The position numbers were made by a program, and so were the translations under genes. The notes beneath the pieces are model-generated. The model was not told the origin of the DNA. It worked only from the letters and a program-made list of their open reading frames with translations, and did no database searches. A DNA stretch of 64,000 bases from Entoloma clypeatum (Eukaryota > Basidiomycota > Agaricomycetes > Agaricales > Entolomataceae), in contig OY751494.1 in NCBI GenBank assembly GCA_963565915.1, positions 62,001 through 126,000 on the forward strand, written 5' to 3'. Shown here one piece after another: positions 55,416 through 64,000 of the stretch (the first letter of the stretch is position 1; each line of letters begins with the position of its first letter).

Positions 55416-55930
55416 AGTGAAATGTAAGAGACAACATACCTTCCTGACACCAACCTGGTAATCAACGTCACTTGTCCCGGCTCTTTATCTGGATTTACAA
55501 CTAGAAATAGAGGATTTAAGGGAGACAGGAAGTTCAAGAAAAAGAAAACAGTATGACAAGAACACCAGTGCATCAGAAAAAGTGGCATTCACCAAGGAAC
55601 CCGCACAGTTCAAATGAAAACAACATCGTAGTCGAAGACAAATGGAGACCATAGCAATGACTAAACCAAGTTGAATTAGAGGATCAAACTCACCGTCTAA
55701 CAAGCCAATCAACTCCTCTCCGGTGAGGCTCAGGCCAACCTTGATTCCGATTGGATTTCTGATTCCTCTGAAGTATTCCATGTGCACACCCATCAATTGT
55801 CTCATCCTATCACCTATCCACAAGAAATGTGCCAACATGTTATAATGCACCTGCTTGTTCAATGTCATCTTCAGGTCCTGGGCCTGAACCTTCATTAAAC
55901 CTTGCCCATGGGCATTGGGCATACACATTT
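55416..55930 (-). other. Coding-looking stretch upstream of G4 gag
   Basis: The minus strand shows possible exons: near 55890-55690 (MKVQAQDLKMTLNKQVHYNML..., GVHMEYFRGIRNPIGIKVGLSL) followed by a GTGAGT donor at about 55694. A further piece at about 55500-55440 (VVNPDKEPGQVTLITRLVSG) follows a TTTCTAG acceptor. It then joins in frame with the G4 gag side across the hAT insertion. Whether it is a host gene fragment or the G4 5' part is not resolved. No family was recognised. Confidence 0.3.
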
Positions 55931-56051
55931 AACCGCACCTACATTGGAGAGAAAAGAATGGCAGCAGAGGAACATTGTAATGTCATAGGTTACCACCACA
56001 AGACTGAGGCCCGAGGGGTGGGCCTGAAAGAGCAAGCAGATAAGGTAGAGG

Positions 56052-56966
56052 TCATGCCAACATCATGTGCTTGGTGTGATGCTTAGTGTCCTCTTCTTCA
56101 CTATCACTTCCCTGCCCAACATTATCTTCCTCGTCGTTGTTACCATTCTCATCATCACTTCCCTGATTATTGTCCTCTTCCTGATCAGCTTGCTCCTCCT
56201 CAGCTCTCCCTTCATCAACTTCCTCCTCGGATTCCCCATGATCCATTTCATCAGTAACCTCTTCTTCATCATCAACATTGTGCTTGGCTTCCTCCTCGTC
56301 CATTTCATCTGTTTCTTCAGATTGTGCTGCGCCGAGAGACCTCTTGTATGCTTCGATAGCTTTCCTATTCGGTTTCTCATGATCATCACCTTCGAGACCA
56401 AGGTCCTTCATAAGTCGCTTGACGTGGTTCGCCAGATATTGCTTCGTGATCTCTCGTACTGGCCAGCATTTTTGGTAATATCTGAGGATGGGAACATGTT
56501 TGACGACCTACTATCACAGGTGAAAAATGAATTGTTTTTTGCCCAAGAGTTATATGCACCGTTTTGGTGAGTAACTTTAACGCATCGGGATTTTGTCCAC
56601 TTATTTTGTACTCCGCATTCAAATGGATATTACAGTAGCTTCTGGTGATCCTCTGGTCTAATATAAGCTCTGTATATGCTGTGAATTTTGAACAAACACA
56701 TACTAAAATGCAGCTGTAGTGCCCGATCGCAAGTCCCATTGCCTCCTTCAGGTTGAAGCCCGATGCGTGTCCCACTTGACCACAAGGTTTTGAAATCGGA
56801 TGTCCTGTTTTGGCCATCAATTTTCTTGCTTTCTTTAACTGGACTAGAACAATTTCGAGTTAATAAGATCTCGTGTCAACTTGAACTTACAATTTTCCTT
56901 CTTTGTCTGAGCCAGCTGTGCTTTTAGATGCTCAATTTGTTGAGTTTTTGAGTCTTTCTGTGGCAT
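56052..56966 (-). CDS. Hypothetical protein, 254 aa, four exons, acidic C-terminus
   Basis: The exons read 56966-56891, 56843-56704, 56652-56560 and 56507-56052. They total 765 nt in frame, with introns of 47, 51 and 52 nt. The N-terminus is a short coiled coil (MPQKDSKTQQIEHLKAQLAQ). The centre reads HPISKPCGQVGHASGFNLKEAMGL and later VPILRYYQKCWPVREITKQYL. These resemble a protein type I recall as common in mushroom genomes (PKGQAGR...NLQEAMGL, then ...YxxCWPVRD), function unknown. Residues about 165-254 are almost all Glu/Asp. The second acceptor is chosen because the nearer one gives an early stop. It lies between transposons but has no stop or shift. Confidence 0.65.
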
Positions 56967-57089
56967 AGCGGAGTAAATGAGAAAGGGAGAGAAGAGACAG
57001 ATGTAGGGGGCGAGAAGAAGACACAACACAACTCTGAAATTTTGTTGGTTGTCACATGTCACGTGGTCAAATAACACAGCGATATTCAC

Positions 57090-57407
57090 TGGCTGATTAT
57101 TGTTGGAACGCTCCTCAGGCTGCTTTTAATCCTCATTGGCGTTGGCTGGCTGACCATGCGGGATAACTCGGCCCCGGTAGGGCAAGGTAAGTGAACTCAT
57201 ATGACCATGGGCACAACGGGGTGGGGAAACAAAGGCGCTTGGAATAGGGTAGGGGCACGGCTAGCAGGGGATGTTATTCGAACATCCCAAGGTGTGTATG
57301 TGCCTCTGATGCGCCGTTACCAACAACCTTTCTGTTTCATCTAGGTGTTTTTGGTGTGGCTACATGATACACACTCGTCCAGTGTGTCCTTGTACGATGC
57401 GAGGCTG
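57090..57407. other. Spacer, nothing recognised
   Basis: No gene or repeat could be supported in this 318-bp stretch between the hypothetical gene and the G1 3' fragment. Confidence 0.5.
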
Positions 57408-57498
57408 CCAACACCCACCGAGTTCCCCGCTCTAGTCCTTTTCCCTGCCCAATATAGCCTCCCCCTTTTTCTTCTATCTCTCAACCATCCTCACCGCC

Positions 57499-57870
57499 AT
57501 GTCCAATACCACCGTTACCTCCACCTCCACCACCGACATCAACCCCGCCATCGCCGCCCTTATGAACGAAGCACTCTCCATGAGAGACCAAATCCACGCC
57601 CTCGAAACTTCCCTCGCCGACCTCCTTCATCGCCAGATGCATATCTGGCTTCACTCGCTGTCCAATCTCCCCGTCGCCCCGACTCCCGAGGAAAAACAAA
57701 TTCTCGGAAATTACACCAGCACCCTCGTGATCGAGAATCGACGTATTCGACTAGCTATCAAGGGCCTCGAACTCGCCGTAGCCATCAACGAGGAGTTGAT
57801 TTATGATTGGAGCCTCAAGGAGAGTCCGAACTGGTCCGATCCCGGCAACAACGAGGGATGGGGACAGTGA
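57499..57870 (+). CDS. G1 accessory ORF, 123 aa, intact
   Basis: The protein begins MSNTTVTSTSTTDINPAIAA and is mainly helical. A heptad-like stretch (ALMNEALSMRDQIHALETSL) is followed by LHRQMHIWLHSL, PTPEEKQILGNYTSTLVIENRRI and LAIKGLELAVAINEEL, ending NEGWGQ. There is no signal peptide, membrane segment, zinc motif or envelope-like feature. It stands 34 nt upstream of the 3' LTR, downstream of the chromodomain in the family consensus. The coding phase is conserved in the older copy at 21353. The function is unknown; a capsid partner or RNA-binding helper would be guesses. Confidence 0.7.
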   Translation: MSNTTVTSTSTTDINPAIAALMNEALSMRDQIHALETSLADLLHRQMHIWLHSLSNLPVAPTPEEKQILGNYTSTLVIENRRIRLAIKGLELAVAINEELIYDWSLKESPNWSDPGNNEGWGQ

Positions 57871-57904
57871 CTCTGTGAGGACACAGAGCTTGGAGAGGGG
57901 AACA

Positions 57905-58306
57905 TGTTACGGACTCTACGGTATGAGGACCACGTCATATCTTTTACTTATCGGCCCGACTCGGCGCCCTCTTACGAACTTACTATGTCTAATATCTACT
58001 TTCGCAACCTTCGGTTCCCAGTCTGACTCATTACATTACTTCGTCATCCCCTTTAGTATACTTTGCTCCCGTGCTGACTCGCTTTCCGCAGTCAGCTTAC
58101 TCACTGTACATAGCCTTCCGCAGTCGCCTTACTCATGCGCACTGCCTTCCGCAGTACTGACTCATCCGCTATCGCCTATAGTCAGTACCTATATAAACCT
58201 CTTGTACTATAGTAGATTCCTTAGATTTAGCAATCACTTTGCTCTTCACCTTTCCACTTTCCTGCATACTCTGCCCGAACCTTGGAACGGTTTGTTAAGC
58301 ATAACA
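57905..58306 (+). repeat. G1 3' LTR (copy c)
   Basis: It is 402 bp, from TGTTACGGAC to GCATAACA, nearly identical to the 5' LTR of copy b. Confidence 0.92.
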
Positions 58307-59400
58307 TGTGACAGAAGAAATGGTTGGAAGAGTACAGTATGATATAATGGATGTCTAAATTGGCAATTTAAAAGCTGGAAAAAATGGATATCATTGTTGA
58401 GGGATCCTCAGAGGGCAACTTGTTTGACAGTTGAACAAAGTAGTACAATGGAGCTATATGTTTTTGAACCCATCTACACCGAAGAATTGCATCTGCCAAA
58501 GCTGCAAGGCAGCAAGCACTAACTGATGTCACAGAAATTCATCATTAGCTACAGTTGTTCACTGTTGGAATTTATTTTTTTGTTTCAGTGTCATGTTATT
58601 CACAGAAAAATAAATGCTCGTGAGAATGACATACCATAATAGAAAGGAGGGGGGGGTGTCTCAGACCTTGAAAAACAAATTCCGACGCGTGGTCTCTCAG
58701 CTTAATCCTGCCACCCCCTTGATATTTCTTTGTGAATTTCGTTTTGAGTAATATCTTTGAAATCTTTGAAGAAGTAGTCGAAACTGTACAGTAGTATTAG
58801 TAATTGAGAAAGATTTGTCGATGCACAGCCACCAACCCTCGCCATCGGTCGACGATATGGTCATTCCAAGCTCGTTCGTAGCGTTGCGTGTCACTAATCC
58901 GTTCAAATCAATTGACCTTGTAAAAAGGTGAGCCCTTTTGTCGCCTTTCACCCGAAACTCACACCACTGTTGGCAGAGTTTTCATTTTCACCGAAAGCAG
59001 TACGACGAAGTCCCGTCAAAACCTTGTATGAACTTGTGATGAGTGTAAGATGGACCATACCGCGCAAAGGGACTACTCATGATGGGCTCGTTCGTCTGCC
59101 CAGTCGCTTGAACCGTCCTATAATGGGACGAAGAACCGCTCACCGTTGTTCCACTCCTCATAGGTGATTGTCGACCTCTAGGATATGGCAAGCACAGTCA
59201 TCAAGCCCTTCCCTGTCCCCTCTCTACGCCAGTCCTCCGAGTCGGCTTCTTATAAGGCACGCCAAGAAGAGAAATGGTGTTGTTGGAGAGGGGTTGACAT
59301 CGCATTTCTGATATGATGAGTAACACGGAAGGGTGAAAGGTGACTGAAAAGAAGGGGAGGAGGCAGCAGTGCTTGGCGTTCGGTCACATTGATGTCATTG
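58307..59400. other. Unique sequence, no gene recognised
   Basis: Short open frames occur here (for example 58697-58951 minus, 58928-59167 plus), but none shows a domain, a convincing splice structure or a repeat match. Confidence 0.5.
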
Positions 59401-59406
59401 TTTTGC

Positions 59407-59414
59407 CTTATAAA
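59407..59414 (+). promoter_or_regulatory. Possible TATA box of the dehydrogenase gene
   Basis: CTTATAAA lies 60 nt before the start codon at 59474. A short leader would be implied. Confidence 0.4.
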
Positions 59415-59473
59415 CCAGGTACCACACCGTCGGCTGTTCCTGTCCTCCCAAAGACCTTGACTTGCGCTCAAAC

Positions 59474-60714
59474 ATGACTGGTCAACTCGTGTGGCTCATT
59501 ACTGGCACCTCGTACGCACACGTTGTTGTATAGCTTCGATATTCAACTTAAACGTCTCATCTCAAGTACTGGATTAGGCCACGATCTCACACTCGCCGCT
59601 CTGAGGCGCGGCGACAAAGTAATTGCCACAAGTCGTGCTCGTTCTCTTTCCAAACTCGAGAAACTTGCCGCTCAAGGAGCCGACATTCTTGAATTGGACG
59701 TCACAGCCCCGCTGGAGACTCTGCACGAGGTCGCCAAGAAGGCCGTGGCAATCCATGGGGGTGTGGATGTTGTCGTGAACAATGCCGGAACGTCCTCTAG
59801 TTTGGCTCTGTATAGTTCGCTGTTGGTTGACATTCTGATTCTGATAGGATATATTCTTGTGGGAGCTATTGAGGAGAACACGTACGTCGAGTTTTTTATC
59901 GCATGCAAGAAACGAGAGTTAAAGAGGACATAACAGTCCACAAGAAACGTTTGATCAGTTCAAGTAGGGCATCGATACATGTTCTTCCCAGCCGTCCAGA
60001 AGACTATTCTTGTTTGTAGCACCAACGTGTTCGGCGCATTGAACGTGTCAAGGGCTTTCCTACCACACATGCGTAAGCGGAAGACCGGGACCCTCCTCTT
60101 CTTTGGTTCTCTCGGGGGCTGGCGGTGAGGGTTCAGTAGTGGAAATATAGCCTCTGCTGAGACATATCCTGTCAGAGAAGTCCCGAACGCTGGCCTTTAT
60201 GCTGCAACAAAATATGCCATACGGGGTGAGCACCGTTATCAGATTCTCTTTTTACATTTCTCACACGCAGGTCAGGTATCTCGAGGACTCTCCATGCCGA
60301 AATAGCGCCCCTCGGACTGCGCAGCGCGTGTATCGAATTTGGTTACTTCCGCACATCTTTCCTTACCGCCGACCATCGATCCCCGCAAGTCTCCCGCATC
60401 ACTGATTACCAGCCGGTGACTGACAAGGCGAATGCGGCTCTAGAAGGTGCGCGATTCTCATTTCTCAGCCAAAGGCTCCGAGTACTCACAGACCACTGCC
60501 AGCATATGACGGAAAGCAACCTGGTGATCCACTCAAAGGAGTCGAGATCGTTATCGATGTGGTCAAAGGTGATGCGTCGGCAGTCGGGAAAGAGTTTCCG
60601 ACGGTGCTGGCCCTCGGAAGCGATTGTTATGATGTCGTCAAACGCGAGACTGAGGCCACCCTGTTGGGTTTGCGGGAATGGGAGGGTGTAACGAAGAGTA
60701 CGGATTTCTTCTGA
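59474..60714 (+). CDS. Short-chain dehydrogenase/reductase (SDR), about 285 aa, multi-exon
   Basis: The exons read 59474-59511, 59567-59787, 59848-59881, 59937-59963, 60020-60124, 60176-60225, 60276-60446 and 60503-60714, giving 858 nt in frame (285 aa). The NAD(P) loop TGTSTGLG spans the first intron. LELDVTAP (Asp for adenine), VNNAG and YAATK (the catalytic Tyr and Lys) with Ser in LLFFGSLGG give a classical SDR. The ISRTLHAEIAPLGL and FGYFRTSF segments are also typical. All introns are GT-AG except 59788-59847, which starts GAACGT. If that one is retained, 20 residues are added without a stop (305 aa). Substrate is unknown; the family acts on alcohols or ketones with NAD(P), in the cytosol as no targeting signal is seen. 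Confidence 0.88.
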
Positions 60715-61540
60715 CAAATCTGGGTTTCCTGTTGACGGATTATTGTATGACTATTGCGTACTCATCGTCATACTTGCTTCGACCCTATTCACTGGGAGAT
60801 ACGATTCATCTCTCGATCTGCGAGCTGGAGCATCAGTCGTTCAATGGTTTTATCACCAGCGGTTTTTTTCACCCTCCATACCTCGGCTTACTTGGCAACG
60901 CGACGAAGATAGACAACCCCCCCCCCCCTCCACACACATCTATCTTCTCACATCACTGGAAAGAAATCAACTCATTGTGCCTAATATTGCTACCTGGTGC
61001 CTATCAAGCGAACGGGAATGGTGCCGAGGGAATCCTTGTCCATCTACTCCGCGTCCGGCGATTTCGACGGCTGTCTATTTCGACATCGATTTGCCAGAAG
61101 AACGGCCCGGACTCCGATCAGCCATGATCCTTGAGAGAATGGTGTACCAGATACAGTACGTTCGAATCAATCCAGGATACAGATACTTACCCCGAGGGCA
61201 GTGTTTCAGACAACGTAACATGGAAAGGGGATAAGAGATGATAGCAGTTAACAGATATATCATAACACACTAAGTCTCCCGTGCGGGTCTCCATGATCTC
61301 ATGCATCAATTTTCAAATGACTTATCTGCTAGTTCCAGATTTTCGGTGAACGCGATCCCGACTGGAGCACACAAGAAGAAAAACGTAAGGACTCGGCGAT
61401 TTGCCTTGAAAAGCTTCTGCACATCATGTCCTCGGATGTAGTGTTTCGTCCCCTTGTTCCATCAGACTCCTTCTACGCACTCAAAGTGCTCGTTGAAAAT
61501 TCATCCGAGTCCGAGTCGGGTGTGCATTGTAACTGTTGAT
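60715..61540 (+). other. Possible coding remnants downstream of the SDR gene
   Basis: Two phrases look coding on the plus strand: 61080-61160 (FDIDLPEERPGLRSAMILERMVYQIQ) and 61346-61538 (GERDPDWSTQEEKRKDSAICLEKLLHIMSS... to SGVHCNC and a stop). They could be exons of a gene that starts near 60740, but no family was recognised and the joins were not secured. Confidence 0.25.
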
Positions 61541-64000
61541 CAGCACCCATGAAATGAGGTACATATGAGGTCCATGATCGACTAGATTCATTCACATCGT
61601 CGATCGTCCCTGTTTCAAGCCGTGCCATCTCTCTGAGCACAGTCATGATTAGGAGCAGGAAGACAGTCCGGTGACTCTGGCTCGTATAATTCTTTCTCTT
61701 TAACCCCATCCTTCATGCTGACACAGGCTATCACAAGCCAATTTTGTGGCGACTTTTCTTACATAGACGAACGATCAAAATGGAGGCCCGGGTATGGGAG
61801 TACCGATTGAGGTTCTTCTCGTGCCGTGTGTCGTACTGATGATTTGCAAATTTCACAATTCACAAGCGCTCTGTTCCTTTCTCCGTTGCTTTGTTTTGAT
61901 GACTCCGTACATCTCGCATGAGAGGCTTAAAGCCGTGTGAACAACAGCCTTGTTTTTTTCCTGCCTACTCAATTCCTTTTGTTATGCAAACGTTCCTTCA
62001 CTGGCGAAATATCTCGACAATGACCGGGACAAATACGCGGATGCATAGGAATCGGGTGAAACGAACGGTCGCCTAGTAGGAAACATCATCCAACATCCTG
62101 ATACACTTATTTATCGCGTTCGGAATAGCCAACATACTCCCCTCGCCAAAGTAAAAACTGTCTCCTGCCTTTGTAGCTGCTGTAAGTAAGATGGAATCCA
62201 ATGCCACATAAGTATGTTTACGGGTTTGATGAAAATCGCGCCACAAGACTGTGGCGACCCTGTGGATCATCAAAGTCTGTCCAGTCTTTGTTTGATCTGA
62301 TAACGATGGCATCTGATTCTTCTTGTTGTCGTTTCTTTTTCATCCTCCACCGGAAGAAGCCATTGTCGCATGCGGCATAGAGCTGCCGATCTTTTCTATG
62401 CTCCACGGGGTTCGGAGTATCTATGCACGGTCTCACCGCAAAGCTGCGAGCAGGATGGGATCTTTGGACGTCATCTCTGATTAGGACTACTCTTCCCAAT
62501 ATGGACGATATCTCTTTTTTCCCCCCTTTTTTCACGAGATTGACCGGTTCTCTCGGGAATCGGGACATACCGCGACGATCGTAGCTGCGGTTGCTAGTTG
62601 GGGGGTTCCACGGAACAAGAAACTCGATTGATATCCTTGGGCTCCTTTCCTCCAGTACGGGCGATCGGCGCCTACATGAACTTTCGACCAGGTCACCAGA
62701 GGCAGCAGTACTTGATCACGTGAAGTTTGGTTGGTTAGGGGCAAGGGCAATGGGCAAAATGGGAACGCCTGCGACAATAATGAATGTCGTGTTGACACGA
62801 TGGGCCGGACGATGTCGAGCCCTCGGCAGCGACAGACCGTCTGATATCGATTGAGTGCCATTACATTTTGGGTGCGTGTCATACTTACCCGGGTACCCAC
62901 TCACGAGTTCATATCAGGTCACCTTGGACACATTCAAACCTCGTTCTGATGTACGTATAGAAAAAGAGCACATCGCGCCCGATGCCCATTGCAAGATGGA
63001 TGGTTGGCGAGTCGTTCCGTCCTAGGATAGGTATCATCCTCCTGTCTGGTTTATGGTAGGTAATCGTACTATAGGCGAATGACGGTCACTCGCTGATGCA
63101 AAAGCTTACTGTAAACCTTATCATGACATATCGATCTACCGCCCACCGACATTCAAGTCATGTTGTCCTCATTGCGTCAGGGCGTCTGTGAACGTCTTCC
63201 GCAGTTGATACACCACCATCCAAGCACTGCAACGAGCCGCCGGTGTCATTGCGCCGCAGGAACGAACACACTACAGTGATTACACAAGGCGGATGTGCGG
63301 CTGTTGAACGCCGTGCCATGCACTCTCTTTGCATCACTTGGTAAGATTCTCCTCGTCACACCATAAATTTTTATATCGATAAACGCAGGTAAATCCGTTG
63401 AAAAATATTTCCAGAGCCCCGCATGTGTTTCATACATCTCCGGGTTGCGCACCTCTCCATTGCCGGGATAGGTTCAAGTTTCTCCCTCGGGATTACTAGT
63501 GCCTACCCCGGGTCCGCATCGTGTCAACGTCAATAGTCTGAAGATGTACGTATGATGGGTACGGCGTATTGAGGCCCAGAGGATTTGCGTTACCTCACTT
63601 TCGGCGAGATGTCGGAGGTATGTACCTTTCCTTTAATGTTCACGCACAGGCTCAGCGACGGTCTTGAAGTACTACTTTATTTGATGTCGACACAGTGGGT
63701 AATCGGGCTCTCCTTGCTGCGCCGCTGGACGGGTGTAAAATATACACTAATGGATGCATATGAACCCATCGACATCGGCCACGGAGTAAGTAATCAAACA
63801 GCCACGGGACGGGAAAAATAAACGGCAGGATCTACCAAGAAGGTGCGACGCTGCGTGAGCCTCGAGGGTTTCCCTCTACACGCTGTCTGTATTTGATGTG
63901 AAATTATTTACCTAGGGCTTTCGGTGGGTTCGGGCCCCGGGAATGAATCGACGGAAGGAAGGTCGTGCGTTACGTACTGGGAGCTTTCTGATACGGTGAG
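61541..64000. other. Unique sequence, no gene recognised
   Basis: Several short open frames occur on both strands (for example 62218-62568 minus, 62532-62900 minus), but they lack domains, consistent splicing or repeat matches. A gene beginning beyond the window cannot be excluded. Confidence 0.45.

Larger units (their letters stand above)
45250..55900 (-). mobile_element. Gypsy element G4, interrupted by an LTR-like insert and a hAT
   Basis: On the minus strand gag (52016-50588, with upstream sequence beyond 55408), protease (50648-49854), RT (49655-48950 and on at 47842), RNase H (47560-46840), integrase (46815-46183) and a C-terminal region (to 45427) follow in Ty3/Gypsy order. The 3' edge has a G-run polypurine tract and an LTR start at about 45368. 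The 5' LTR was not recognised, so the right limit is uncertain. Confidence 0.7.
57408..58306 (+). mobile_element. Gypsy element G1, copy c (3' end)
   Basis: This holds the accessory ORF and a complete LTR. It begins at about 57408, where homology to copy a (14970-15040, then 21332 onward) starts. It provides the uninterrupted reference for the G2 target site (57475-57487) and the MITE target site (57670-57685). Confidence 0.88.

Noticed and set aside
60743..61234. 163-codon plus-strand open frame downstream of the SDR
   Set aside because: No domain or sensible composition, and a run of C at 60920 makes up part of it; only short pieces look coding.

Overview
This window looks like a transposon-dense stretch of a basidiomycete genome, most likely a mushroom-forming Agaricomycete. 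The evidence is the many short introns (about 45-65 nt) in the intact genes, chromodomain-bearing Gypsy elements, Zn(II)2Cys6 proteins riding on transposons, and the mix of Tc1/mariner and hAT elements. No bacterial features, CRISPR arrays or rRNA genes were seen. The species cannot be told from the sequence alone.

Layout. 1-1577 is a non-coding repeat with a 20-bp GTTGGGC minisatellite. 1578-5451 is a retroposon on the minus strand: a 5'-truncated LINE with a poly(A) tail, headed by a tRNA-like sequence and flanked by a GCGCGCGCC duplication. 5918-22739 is a decayed chromodomain Gypsy (called G1, copy a), which was hit by a complete Copia element (7023-14435, itself carrying a Tc1 element at 7310-8911), by a complete second Gypsy (G2, 15041-21331) and by a hAT-type MITE (21530-22144). 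G1a itself sits in a third Gypsy (G3, copy B, to 23645). From 23646 to about 29890 lies a minisatellite-bearing repeat, the same family as 1-1577, split by a 4-kb Tc1/mariner-type element (24813-28796) that carries a convergent passenger gene. 29894-31916 is low-complexity DNA. 31917-37670 is G1 copy b with its 5' LTR, gag and pol. 37680-40330 is a mosaic of truncated Copia, Tc1 and G2 pieces. 40532-42154 is another Tc1 element. 42396-45250 is G3 copy A, with an intact antisense Zn(II)2Cys6 gene. 45250-52016 plus 55408 onward is a fourth Gypsy (G4), interrupted by a 1.1-kb LTR-like insert and by a complete hAT element (52017-55407). 56052-56966 is a small spliced host-like gene of unknown function. 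57408-58306 is the 3' end of G1 (copy c). From 58307 on the DNA is mostly non-repetitive and carries a spliced short-chain dehydrogenase gene (59474-60714).

How it fits together. Target-site duplications recoverable for Copia (AGGAT), G2 (CTCCC), the MITE (TCCCCGTC/TCCCCATT), the hAT (TCCTCGTG) and the Tc1 elements (TA) give an ordered insertion history. Almost every retroelement frame is broken. The in-frame stops in G2, G3, G4 and the LINE are overwhelmingly TGA where CGA (Arg) is expected, as CpG-to-TpG decay or a RIP-like process would produce. Apparently intact reading frames are the hAT transposase (813 aa), the G3 antisense gene (305 aa), the G1 accessory ORF in copy c (123 aa), the gag of G1b, the 254-aa gene and the dehydrogenase.
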